Below, piece by piece: positions 42,803-55,321 of a stretch of 64,000 bases of DNA. A program made the translations under genes and the position numbers. How positions within the stretch are numbered: the stretch's first letter is position 1; each line of letters opens with the position of its first letter. This DNA is from Sipunculus nudus (taxonomy: Eukaryota > Annelida > Sipuncula > Golfingiida > Sipunculidae): contig CM049309.1 of NCBI GenBank assembly GCA_026874595.1, positions 94,510,723 through 94,574,722 on the forward strand. Reading direction: 5' to 3'. The notes under the pieces are model-generated. The model made no database searches. It was given only the letters and a program-made list of their open reading frames with translations, and was not told the DNA's origin.

Positions 42803-43484
42803 TTAAAAAAGGCCGTCAGACTGATTCGGAATCAGCAGGAATCAATCAGAACAAGCCGGAATGAAGAATCTTCATTATTTTGGGAATTTTAAACGTAACT
42901 AAATTCATACAGCTTTGTATGAGAATTCCATTGAAATACTTAGGATGATTCTTGGACATTCCAGGGGTATTAGCTTTCGAATTTAGTTTGAACACAGTAG
43001 GAATATTGGAAACGCTGTTAAATGCAGTCAGAATATTTAGAAAGCATTTCGAATGCCGTGTAGAAGTGCGGTTCCATTGCTGGCCGAATACCAAGCAGCA
43101 GTAAGGTCGGAGAGTGCCTCGAATGCTGCAAGACAAACCGGCAGGTCTTGAAGTGACTTGCTGTGACGGTTCTCTCTTCAATAACATCAGAATGTTTCGA
43201 ATGTTGTTTGAATGCCGTAAATTATTTAGAATGTAGTCATAGTGCAGTTGAAATACACTTCGTATGCCGTTCGATATATCTCCACTTCGAATGAACCTCG
43301 AAAGTTTTGAGCATGAGCAAAACATTCGGGCCGGCCACAAGAATGGGCTGGAATATTTGAAATGTGCTCAGAATGCAGTCAGAATATTAATAATACAGCT
43401 CAAATATCTGTAGAAATATACAAAGAATTTTAATTCCAACAGCATTCCTGCTCATTCCGTCTTTAGTGTGACGGGCCGGGTTAA
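42803..43484. mobile_element. TTAA-flanked non-autonomous DNA transposon
   Basis: TTAA at 42803 and at 43481 bound a segment with imperfect inverted ends: GGCCGTCAGACTGATTCGGA at left, and at right (minus strand) GGCCCGTCACACTAAAGACG, both leading to GGAAT(c/g)AGCAGGAAT. TTAA duplications are used by piggyBac and Kolobok superfamilies. The interior is rich in GAATG/GAATATT words. The 164-codon minus frame (42846-43340) is composed of these repeats. Confidence 0.65.
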
Positions 43485-46400
43485 AGAAAAGACACCTAAT
43501 TCTTAATGTTAGGCCTTAAAGCTTGATCAAATTTATGTGTTTCAGCTGAAAACATTCTCTGCCGTAATGATACGGGCCTATGACCAATCACTGCATGGTA
43601 TTATACGGGACAATCTGTTTTAGAGAGTGGTTTAATAATATCGAGATAATTTGTGAAAGAGTGCACTATGACAATGTTCTTTGTAGACTTTAGGATCCTG
43701 GCGGAGGCTGTGATCGCCGAGTCCTTTCATTTTTTCCATTAAAATACATTTTACATCTGATCTCTATACAATTCATTATAAATTGCTATAATGAATCATC
43801 GAATTTTAGTGGGAACCACTCCGTTAATGTATGCCTATATATATATAACATCTGTACCATACCTGGAGTCTCTTGTTAATTTCTGATGTCAAGAAGGTGC
43901 GTTTGTACTTGTATGCAGGTGTTAATTCCAGGTGTCAAGATTGGTATTTGCCGAGACCATCGATTTCATGTTGTATTCTGGGATGCCATGTTTTGTATTT
44001 GCATCAATTTCATGTAATTTCCCCAGAGTTTTCCCAGGAGTGTTCCCTGTATTGAAAATTTAAACAAAAGCCATGCGATAAATGCCATTAAATAGACTGA
44101 TTGAACAGATATGGAACTCAGCAGAATGGACGGCATGGTAATGTGTGATCACAAAATAAAGTCAAATGGGGAATATATTAGTACAAATACCGACATTACA
44201 GTCCCAAAAAGTACATCTGGGCCGTCCTGGCGAAACATCTGCCACAAATCGACACTGGACAAATCGCAATAGTGAATCCAGCCAGTCCAACCGAGGTATT
44301 CCGACACTCCATCTCATCCTGCAGGCTGCGCCATATGTCGAGATGGCTCGGGGTAAGGCAGGTCCGTCTCTCACGCACTCAAACGCCAACACGAATATGG
44401 AGGATGGAGAGTTTATTCTTGAATAAGATGATAAATTTCTTCAGCAGACCAGTCGGCGTGTGGGCAACATTATGTTCTGGGCTGGAATCTCACAGGCGTC
44501 CACATAAGTGTATACAACTGTATATATTACTTTACATGGCGGAGACATCATAGAATAAATTCACATGTTATAACGTTACAATATGTGATATATATAATGT
44601 TTACACATATTATTGAAGATAATTTAAACTGAGCTCACATTGATATTATGTTAGACACTTATATCACATCTTTAAACTTATACAAATATGTTTTTATATT
44701 TATCACTTTCCTGTAAACTTTCCTGTTTAAACGCAACAATCTCATCTGCTTTCGTAACGTTGTGGAACATCTTGACATATATATTCAGTTTTGATAACAT
44801 GTTCCTTATACATTTCATTAATATCCGATACATATATCACAGTTCTAACCCAGGTCAATCCAATAGATCTTTGTCCGTTATCAGGTATTCTATAGATATT
44901 TAAGATTTGATAAAATTATATTATGATAAGGAATATGTATCATTAGAGTTTACATGACACTAAACGCAAATATGATTGGTTGTGTGGAATATGGATGACG
45001 GGTACGTCAGGTACGGTGATTGTCTGCTAAATGCGGCTTATACTCTCCTGTTTCTACTTAATAGAGTGTGATTATAAATGACACTGAGGACTTTAAGTTT
45101 ACATAAGAACAAGTCTAATGGAAAAACTTACGGTCTAGTACAATAACATCACGGTTAGCAGAATTATATTAATATTAATCAGGGTAATTGTCTCTACAAC
45201 AGGCTTTGAGGCTTTAAGACACCTGTACTTTGGCGGCAACCTTCGAACAGGGTCAAGTTCTGTTGAAATGATGATAGGACCCTGCCAGCCGTGACCCCAT
45301 TTACCACTTGAAGATTAGGCTTTTGGTAACAAAACATGACTCATTTGTCCAATTTTAATGATTTTTTATCGATTCCTTTGACTGAGGGCACGTTGAATGA
45401 AATTCCAACCGAATAAAAGCTATAACATTCTTTTTTTTTTTACTAGATTTGTTAAATTTAAGGTAAATATGTTGAGTTCATACTACATTTCCATTATATC
45501 TTCTATATTTTGCTTTATTGTTCGCTAAAAAAAGTCAATTTTGGTTTGAATATAATTTCTTTGTTAATAAATGCATTAGCTATAAGTTGAGGCATTGGGC
45601 ATGGTTAAAAAAGGCGCCTGTTTGCTCTTAACTTTGCCGATATACGCCCTCTTGCCACCGAAATCTCTCCGAAATCTCTCCGCAAGGTAGACACTTGCCT
45701 GGACGCTGTCCCTGCCTCAACTCGTCCGTAACGAAACCTCGCCCATTTTTCTAGAGCCTCAAAACCGCTCATGAGACTGCCAGTTTACAAACATGCTAAA
45801 TCTTAGATATCATAAGACGAAACAATGGGTATACTTCTGGTCATTTAAAATTTAATCGAAAAACAGTCAAAAAAATACTGTCATGATTTTAATTGAAACT
45901 TTTTTTCGGTATAAATCTTATTATACGTATACATGTAGTACTGAATCTTAGATTGTTAATACAACAACAACTCATGTGGTTTGCCATCCGTAGTTTACAT
46001 AAAATATATTTGCGCCATGTAAATTATAAAGGAACATACAACAAAAGTATCCCTGTTACCACAAAATAATTTTAATTGAGTTCAGGTTCTGTCTTTGCAT
46101 ACATTGGCCCTTTTACACTAAAACAGTAATTAAGCCCTATTTTGGAGTTATGAATAAAGGTCTGACAGAGCACAGTTAATTTTATTTCTAAAAGAACATT
46201 TGCAATTAAGCTTGAAGTAACATTTTTGTTTAACAATTTTGTAACTAAAGAAACTACCTTGGATTTAATAATTCAGCCACCCGATATTTTGGTTAGTCTT
46301 TTCTCTTCATAGCTCTACATATTGCCCATTTTTTATCAGTAGCTTAATATATAATCTTTATCTGTTGTATGCAATCACGACCTAAGTCAATGGCAATAAA

Positions 46401-49330
46401 TAAGCATCCATACTTATTTTGCTGAAATTTAAACCATTTTATTATTATTCAATTATCTATTTATTAATGACAAGCATTGTTCTACTCTGTTAATGTTAAT
46501 AAGTAATAGAATTAGTATGAAAAGTTATTTAGATTTACTGAGTTAAAGAAATCCAGAAATCTGTATAGCTTATAATCCGTTGACTTATATTTTGGGGTTT
46601 ACCTACATTTATACTGGAGATGACATTTTTTAACATGCACAATGATATAAGTAGCAAATGATTGTCACTTTTTGAATTGTTCACAGACCTCTGGAATTAA
46701 TGAATACCTACGTGCAGCTCATATATATCAAAGTAAAAGTCTACATCTTTTTTTCTACCTCCAGGCGAATGGAGCAGAAGATAAACATACCAGGGCATCA
46801 CTCTTTAACTACAGTTTCTGTGAACTATAGCTCGTTGTTAATGATACATTTTTGAAAAAAAAAGACAAGACATTTTTTCTTTTTTTTTATCCTGTTGTAA
46901 AAAAAATTATGTATTCACTGAAGAGGACTTCTTTTAAACAAAAATATAAACAAGACATCCATGTTAACACATTGATTTGTTTTACTGTTTTGCATGATTC
47001 TGACTTTGTTAAGAAACCAGCCGCCGGATGTGTATTTCTTATTTTGTCACATCCAATTTTATTTTGTAATCAAAACATATATTTTCAATGGGAAAACAAT
47101 ACAACAATGGTGAGTTCAAAGGATGTTTTTACACTTGAATGACTTACTCCTTAATGGCAAATTAAGCCTTAAACCCTTCTGTCATACATTCATGTAGTTA
47201 CTGCGCATTTCGCATTCTTTTATAAATGGGAAACACCTAAAAGCAAAGCTATATCATAAAATGCTAATGAAAATTTGACACTCGTAACATATTGTAATCT
47301 CTAAAGAAAATACCTTTGGTAAACAGTATCATAGCGGTCACGTTTACAAGGAATATTAACAGACTGACAGATTGATTCACATATATCTATCTATGGATCA
47401 GCAGAGTATGATACTTTTTACCCGGAAAGTACAAAGGAAGTGAACATTACGCCGCCATTGAGAACCTCCGTTTCTCCTCCATTGGCTAGAAACGCCTTTG
47501 AAATATAATGCTATAATATGCATTGTAAACCTTTGGGTATGGCACAGTTTGAATCTCCATACCTCATTACCTATACTAATTGATGTATAAATCATTGGAT
47601 ACTGACCACTTTAAAAATGCTTATGAGAAGGGTTGGTGGCGGCCATCTTGAAAAATATGGCTGCCAATTAGATTTTTTGACTGGCTAACATTTTTTCTTG
47701 TAAAGTGGTCTTAAACGAACAAACATGCAAAATTTGGTGCTTGTATCACTAACTAAAATATTCTGGCCATATTTTCACTTATCTGTTGGACTATTGGGAC
47801 TCATGTCTTATATCAGCATGCACTATCGGTTAATCCACCAATGCATGCCGGTACTGCTTTTGCATCCTGTTGTAAAAAAAACACAACAGGTGTCGCTGCA
47901 ATATCACCGTGCATTTACGTCTTCAACAATTCTGGCAGCAGTTGTATCACGTAAACTATCAATGGAAGCACGTGCACAATTCGATGTTTATATGTACAAT
48001 AACGCCTCACAGATATGACCAGTGGTACCAAAAGAGTTTGTGCCCCTGTGGCGGTCATAGAATTTTCCGCCACTCAAAACAATATTATAAAACTGGAAAC
48101 ATAAAAAAAATATATATGGTTAATTACCTTTGTGATAGATGTTTTATAGACAACATAATTATATCGAGTAATCAACCGAAAGGAGATCTTTCGCCCTATA
48201 CTGAAAGAAAATCACCTCCATGCTACTGAAGGACTTAAAAATACCATTATGTTGCAGGTTTGACAAATAATGTAGTAACGTAATTTTTCGAGTACACACG
48301 ATTTGTGATTAACTTAAAACTAACCATGGTTAGACCTCATTTGGTGAGTAACATATTATTGAATTAAGTAACTAAACACGGTATCTTGTAACTTATAATT
48401 CCTCTACTTTGTTATATATTCACCTGAAAGAGCTCTTTGATTATTGTGCAGCGGAAGGTTATATCGTGAGCTATATGTGCATATAAGTTTATTTTTTTAT
48501 AAACAGGGACATATTTCGATAAAACATGAAAAAAGGTTGTTTAATTATATTTTCCTAAAAGTAAAAAAAGAAATATTCTTTAATTCTAGACTACATCATA
48601 TCAAAATATTTTTTCTGAGCTTCGCGCAATTACATTTTAAAATTAGTGATTTGCTTTTGCACTTCGCACAGTTTTATTTTAGATTTTTCAGTAATTATTA
48701 AAGCATCGTTGAAATTCCAGTTAATTGTATAACAATACATGCACATATGTTTTCTATGTACTATGTAAGTAGTACTGACATTTGATACTTGATACCTAGG
48801 CCTCCTCCCTCGCCACCCTGGACGTTTGTAATAGAAAAATTTTATTTACAATCACATCTGCCACCTTAAAGATAAAATACCTCATACAAAGGTCTAGGTG
48901 AAATATTGGGTTTATTCACTTTAAATAAATGGTTAGGTCATATCAACACCAGATATAAATAACGAGTGGTATACATACACCGGTGTAGTAGCAATTCAGG
49001 TTAAATCCGATGTTCAGGATAGTGTAATACTTTATATTTTAACGTGACTATTGAATGAACATCGGGAAATACCCTAGAGGCTTATTGGTGCATTAAAATG
49101 TGTGTGAGGTTTTTTTAAATATGATGGTTTCTTGGTGAATTCATGCAAGGATAGACCTTTTAAATACATAACAAGGAAACTTACTTCAGTTTGACTGTAT
49201 TTGAACATTTGACCATAATGTGTACTCCTAGACGACCCACACACGACCCATCGAGAAATATTGGTCTTCAAGTATATACTGTTCCTCCTTGCATGGTTAA
49301 TGGCCACCTATAGGAATTTCTGACAGTGGA
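43485..49330. other. Long AT-rich interval, no gene supported
   Basis: About 5.8 kb without a recognisable gene. At 44166-44426 overlapping frames of 76-86 codons are open on both strands in a locally GC-richer patch, possibly a transposon remnant, but I cannot name a family. At 47460-47700 GCCGCCATTGAG and GGCGGCCATCTTG form a small inverted pair. Everything else is AT-rich with stops. Confidence 0.4.
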
Positions 49331-49355
49331 CGGCCTTGTGTGATGTAGACATTCA

Positions 49356-50796
49356 TTGTGGAACAGTACCACTAAAAACTCCGACGTGCTTAACAACCTG
49401 GATGCCAAACTGTCACACCTTACCGCACAACAACAACAAGACCTCATGAACCTGCTGCAGAATTATGAACATTTGTTTAGTGACATTCCAACGCCAACTA
49501 ACATATTGTGCCATGCCGTCGATGTTGGCGAGGCAAGCACAGTCAAGCAGCATCCTTAAATACTAAATCCAGAAAAGCAAAAGTATCTACAAGATGAGGT
49601 TCAATATTTTCTGGAAAATGATTTTATTTAAACTAGTAACACTAACTGGAGTTCACCTTGTATTCTTGTGCCAAAACCTGATGGAATTTACCGTATGTGC
49701 ACAGATTATCCAAAAATGAACTCTTGTCACCAAGACTGACACGTTCCCGATTCCGAGGATCAATAATTGTATCGATAGAGTCGGTAGCTCCAGATATGTC
49801 TACAAGTTTGACTTGCTAAAAGGATTCTGGCAAGTTCCGCTGACAGAACGAGCGAAACAAGTGTCCCCATTTGTGACGCCACAAGGACTGTACAAGTATA
49901 AAGTTATGCCGTTTGGCATGAAGAACTCGCCAGCCACGTTCCAGCGCCTCATCCATATCGTTGTCAAGGACATTTAGGGCTGCGACGCATATATTGATGA
50001 CCTTATCGTGTACAGTGACACCTGGGAGAAACATCTGCAAATTCTTCGCGACCTCTTCGAAAGACTCAGTGAAGCACGTCTGACCTTCAATTTAGTTAAA
50101 TCTGAGTTTTGTCATGCATATGTAACATTTTTGGGTCATACTGTAGGGCAGGGTCAAGTAAAACCTGTTGATGCTTTAATAATTGCTATTTCTGCATTTC
50201 AAAAATAAGAAAAAAAAAACAAATAATGCGTTTTCTTGGTATGGTTGGATACTACAAGAAGTTTTGTCCATATTTTTCTGCTGTATCTGAACCTTAGACT
50301 AATTTGTTAAAGAGGAAACAAAAATTTGTATGGAATGTTCATTGTGAAAATGCATTTCAGAATTTGAAAGCAATTCTGCAAAGTTCACCAGTTTTGGTAG
50401 CTCCAGACTTTTCTTTACCTTTTAAGTTAGCTGTAGGTGCTAGTGATACTGCTGCTGGTGCTGTGTTGTTTCAAAAAGGCAGTGATGGCACAGATCATCC
50501 ATTTTTTTTATTTTTCAAGAAAGTTAAATGCACACCAGAAAAACTACTCCACTATTGAAAAGCAATGTTTGGCTTTGATTTTGGCATTGCATTCTTTTGA
50601 AGTTTATGTTACTTCATCAGTCAAGCCTATCATTGTCTTCAGTGATCACAATCCCCTCACGCTCATGAACAAGTTGAAGTGTAAAATTCAAAGATTGTTG
50701 AGACAGAGTTTGTTTTTACAGGATTTAAGTCTCGAAATCAGACACATTCAAAGGAAAGACAATGTACTTGCTGATTGCTTATCGAGATGCTTATGA
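49356..50796 (+). pseudogene. Ty3/Gypsy polymerase remnant (reverse transcriptase and RNase H), inactivated
   Basis: Fragments in more than one frame match Gypsy-type pol. A pre-RT segment (LLQNYEHLFSDIP, 49356-49559) comes first, then WSSPCILVPKPDG, FDLLKGFWQVPL, MPFGMKNSPATFQ, the catalytic YIDD at 49990-50001, FLGHTVG and RFLGMVGYYKKF. RNase H follows with DFSLPFKLAVGASD, CTPEKLLHYSTIE-like and DHNPLTLMNKL, ending NVLADCLSRCL and a stop at 50796. Several in-frame stops (for example near 49557, 49628 and 49976) and frame changes make it non-functional. No gag, no integrase and no 5' LTR were found. It lies 22 kb or more upstream of UCKL1 exon 2. Confidence 0.9.
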
Positions 50797-50928
50797 AATG
50801 TTGTGAACGAGGTGTTTATGCAGTGTTGTAATTAAGATGGTTTGAAATGTAATAATTTAGTGATTGTGGTCGAAAAAAGAAAGTTTTCAAAAAGAAAGTT
50901 TTTTTTAGAAAACTTTCTTTTTTCTTAC

Positions 50929-50939
50929 AGGAGGGGGAG
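50929..50939 (+). other. Polypurine tract of the Gypsy element
   Basis: AGGAGGGGGAG immediately before the LTR start TGTTACAG, where plus-strand DNA synthesis is primed in LTR elements. Upstream, 50873-50920 holds a GAAAG..CTTTC hairpin of unknown role. Confidence 0.85.
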
Positions 50940-51828
50940 TGTTACAGATGTCTGTTACATGTGTTGTTGACACTTGATTCGTGTGGCGCGGGCTTGGCTC
51001 GATGCTGTAGCAACCTCGCCTGGCTGGGTGTTGCAGGCTCGGTGTAATCCGCATTGGTTGAACTCTGACGTGTAGAAACACTGCGCTCATGCTGATCTAG
51101 AACTTTCAGGGCTAGTCGCGCCCTATGAGCGCGTGTCTCGTAATGTTCTTTGGGCCTTTTTATTATGTATTGTTGGTTTCTTTCGATTGTTCGTGAAACA
51201 GAAATTTCTAGAATTTTCAGATGAAAAGTTATAAATAGGGGCTGTGTTTTAGAGCAAGGAGAGAGAGAGGAGAGAGAAATATTCCAGCGGACACGGAAGA
51301 GTGTGAATCAGTTTTGGACCTATCCGATAATTGCAGTAGTGTCAGGAATTCTACGAACTCTATGCAGATTGAGTGCGGCCTGTCTCCAGTTTGCATTCGG
51401 GATGATTACAAGAACTTTACTTTTGGATTACAATAGATTGATTTTGTGATTGAATTGGACTATTATTCTCTGAGAAGATTTAAGTGAACTGTTCATCTGG
51501 ATTAAACGTTTTAAAGAACTTCTTGTCGCTGTGACAGTGGTGATTCCAGGTACTGAACACTCTATTTATTAAACTGTGTAATTGTATTGGTTTACTTTTA
51601 TACTGTTGTTACACTGTGTAATTGTGATGATTTAGTGTATTGTAATGTTAGGGTTGTTTTAGGAATAAATTATAAATACTTGTTAACAAAAAAAACACTG
51701 ACTTCTTTATTCATTCCCCAAGACATTTAACGCTGTCTAGTGTTACAGAACCTGATTTTTTTTTATCTCAATAACAAATTTTATGTTCGTCACCACTACG
51801 TGGTCTGTTGTTATTAGGTTCCGTAACA
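50940..51828 (+). mobile_element. 3' LTR of the Gypsy element (about 889 bp)
   Basis: It begins TGTTACAG directly after the polypurine tract. The best matching end is CGTAACA at 51822-51828, giving TGTTAC/GTAACA inverted termini. It contains a TATA box (TATAAATA, 51230-51237) and a polyadenylation signal AATAAA (51664-51669) in the right order. An alternative, shorter end is TGTTACA at 51747. The target duplication cannot be read because the 5' end is missing. Confidence 0.8.
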
Positions 51829-54770
51829 GATATACATGCTTTTATATGACTGCATGGTCAGAATCCAGATGACGTACTGACATTGCAAGACCACTGATAT
51901 TTTTACTGTTTGCTTCGAAACCTGCGTAATAGGAACATATGCGAGCCATTTAATTGGTTCAGTTTCCACAACAATAATGCATTGAATACCTGAGTGGGGC
52001 CAGTAAGATAAGCTCTCAATGTACCGGATAGAGACACGTTAGTTATATGAAGATGGACCTGTGTCGTGGTTCGGGAAACGCGACCGAAAACCTCAAATCC
52101 AAACTGAAAAAAAACCAAGCCAAATTTGTACAAATGAATATGTCCCTTTTTGGTGAACTCGTCATTCTACATTTCATACATTTCAATACTATACAAATTC
52201 ACAAAAAGGCTCCCCCCCCCACCCCCCCCCCCCCCACCCCCGAAAAAAAAGGGCTGCCCGCGGAGAACTGTGCCCCCACCCCCACCCGGCTTGGTAATAT
52301 TTGATATGGATGTTTTCGAAGCAAACTCTATATTTGTCATTTGCCTTAATTACTGTAATTTTCAATTGCAAGGCGATAAAGCTGGGGCTCTATTAGGAAT
52401 AGTGCTGTGTCCCTTAGACTGGCGAGAGGTCTATCCCCTTCATAGACGAGATTTCGCGTGTGGAAAATTCTTTGGCGTACTGTGAGAGGGCATTGCTAGA
52501 AGTTTTAACTGTTCAAAGGTATATATACACGTATCTGGATATCAGCGATATGAGTGGAATATGTATAAATAACTCACAAGTTGTAGTGAACTGTACGACT
52601 GGCACTTTGTAAAGTACTTTTTTCAGCGCACTATTTTTTGGCGGTACGCAAGTATGTTCTATATGGCGGTAAGCGTGGGGAAACAATTAAGGTCACTTTA
52701 TTATGATGTAGAAAAACAATTGTATAATTGATGATGTATTATTTGGCATAGGTTTTCCACCAAGTGTCTTTACAAGGAAAAAAAAATCATGGAAACGATC
52801 AGCTTTTCCAATGAGAAAAAAATTAATGTATTTCATTATTTGAAAGTGTTTTGGTGATTAGTTTCATTCCGAATGGCCAGATGGCAGCACGGATCTAATC
52901 TGGACGGGGAAGCCAGACTATTTAATCGGATTAATTTAATCCCAGGCGGTCCGATGGCAGCACCGGCCGATTCGTTTATAGAAATAAGTGGTGTGCTGAT
53001 AAATCAGTTAAATCGATGATTTGTCGTTTCTTTTAAAAATCGATTAAGTCAATTGCATTTTTGCTTAATCGATTAAAAACGATTATGTATGCACATGCAA
53101 AGAACATAACCCTGTCAGAGACATAACCCTATACAAATACAAAGTAAGAAACAGTATCAAAACTGAAACTTGCATGTGCTGCCAACAATCGTCCGATGGC
53201 AAGTCGACCTTGGATGTGGGTGGATCGATGGTTTCATTATGAATACCGATGTTCATCTCAGACTGTTTACATGGGTTAAAATTTAGGTACCAATTTATAG
53301 CAGGTAATATAGAAAGAGCATAAACTAATCGATTAATGTTTTTATTTTTCGAACATCGATACTGATTTTAAAACCAATTCCTACTTCTTATATAAACGAT
53401 CAGTATTTGGCTTATCCGCCTAGATTAATTTTATCGATCTGGAAATGAACGTAGGAGAATAGCAGGTTTACTCTTCTATAAACATGAACCATTTGCATAA
53501 ACCCTAATTATTATAACTTAATAATTGGTAATGTTTAAGATGGAATTTATCTGGAATAAACGAAGGAAATAGCAAGTTTACTCTGCTATTGATACTTAAT
53601 AATTATTAATGTTTTGGAAGGAATTTGCATTAACCTTTCGCGTTTATTCAAAATACATCCCGTATGCGAAGATCGGGGATGAAAGAGTCGTTTGGGATCT
53701 AGTTTCATTCTCAACGGCCAGATGGCAGCACAGCTGAATTTATATAAAATGCTCTTGTCAGCAAATGCCTTATTAACAATATTACAGAAAATATTAATAA
53801 TCATGTAAAAATGTGACAAGAGGTCCTGTCACCATAAAACTAATTAATTTCTAGATGCGGCTGGAATAACCACTGGAGTGAACGGCTGGTATAACTAAAT
53901 GGACACCAAAGATATTCCTTGGGGGGGGGGGGGGGGGGGTGTTACGTGAAACGTGTTAAGTTCACAGTGGTACTGGTCTGAATTGCAGGCATTCCAAGGA
54001 AAATATGGTTTCATGGATTGGTAGGTTTAAACTGTACAGTTGACCAAACATTATACAAATGGGAAAATATAGGAAATGCAATAAAAATATTGGGACAAAA
54101 CTGACATGTTCTAGGTGTCCTTTTGAAGAAATTATTCCTGCAATAGTATAAATATGAAGGGCAAAACATGAGGTGTCCACCAGAATGTGGCCCAAAGCAT
54201 GTTCCGTGCTGGACTGATGCGGCAGTCCTGAGACTTTGTGATCATTCTGGAGCTGCCACGCCTCAGTGTCAAAACCAGACCATACGACCGGTCGAGACAA
54301 AAAAAAGACCCCTTTCTTTCACGCATGTTTCCGCTGGCCACGTAGGCAGACCACGTAACGAGAGGGAACCAGTTTGACCCTTTACTTAGAAAAACTGGGT
54401 TTTATTACCTCATGTTACACCCTCCCCCAGTTCGAAAATATTGTCGGCCCAACAACAGAATAACATCTTAGTTTTCTGTAGTTACGTCTTATGAGAATGA
54501 TAATAGGAAATAACGAATTTGAGGGTTTTCAATGACATTGACCTTTTACTTATCTAAATAATACACGTACAGCTACAAGAATACGTTACGATATACAAAA
54601 TATAACAAAGTGATTCCTGCTAACTTTGGCCTTTAGAATGTGCAAGAATTAGCAAAAAGGCAACATTGAGAACAAATGACAAACAGGAAGACATACAAAC
54701 AAAGTGACACATCTGAGATAACAGATGACCAGATAATCTTTTGGCGAAAATTCAGAGGAACAGAATGAGC
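51829..54770. other. No gene seen; C- and G-runs and GATGGCAGCA words
   Basis: A C-rich run at about 52210-52240, a G-run at 53921-53939 and recurring CCAGATGGCAGCAC / CCGATGGCAGCACC words (52877, 52960, 53714) suggest decayed repeats. Frames such as 53962-54300 minus and 54168-54377 plus overlap antisense and show no family. Confidence 0.4.
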
Positions 54771-55321
54771 CCTAGCTTATGTAAGTTAAGTTTATAGTAT
54801 TGGAGAAATAGTTGAAAAAATTTATGGTGCAGCGCCCCCTAGCGGACATATTTCAAATCTGCAAAAAAAAATTTTGAGATATTAATGTAGGATATAAGAT
54901 ATATCAGTTTAAGGACGATTCTTGTATACTTGTGGCGTCTAGGGTATCATTAAATTGTATCTCGAAATATCTCGTTTCACGATATTGCGAGACTTATAAT
55001 AAAATCTTGAAGTACTAATAAAAATCTACCTAATGCAAAAAACTAGACTTCTGTAGCTTTAAGTTAACACAGTTAAACATATAAGACCCTCTATGTTTGA
55101 ATATGATGAGATTTTCCCAAAAATGCGTCTCCATAGTAACGGCAGATTTGGGTCATCTACATATCAGAGAAAAGGCTAAGAAATGCTGAATAAAATGAGG
55201 TAAGAATGAGGTTTATACGAGTAATTTTGACCAAATAATGAGGAAAATAAAGTTTCGTGGTTTGTCCATGTCCTTTACCTTGACCTTTGACCTATTTTGA
55301 ATTAAAACAACAGGGCACCTA
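54770..55321 (+). repeat. CAGCGCCCCCT-module repeat, left part
   Basis: Modules of about 430 bp with CAGCGCCCCCTAGCGG, 'ATCTACCTAATGCAAAAAAC', 'CTTCTGTAGC' and 'CCATAGTAAC'. It continues at 57327-58640 beyond the inserted family-3 element. Confidence 0.65.

Noticed and set aside
42846-43340. 164-codon minus frame, the longest in the window
   Set aside because: It lies wholly inside the TTAA-flanked element and consists of its GAATG/GAATATT word repeats; there is no family resemblance and no splice context.
52047-52485. Plus-strand frames of 85 and 111 codons with poly-proline
   Set aside because: Driven by the C-run at about 52210-52240; no homology or consistent frame on either side.
53962-54377. 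Overlapping frames on both strands (69-112 codons)
   Set aside because: Mutually antisense, with no recognised domain, no splice signals with phase support and no repeat identity that I can confirm.
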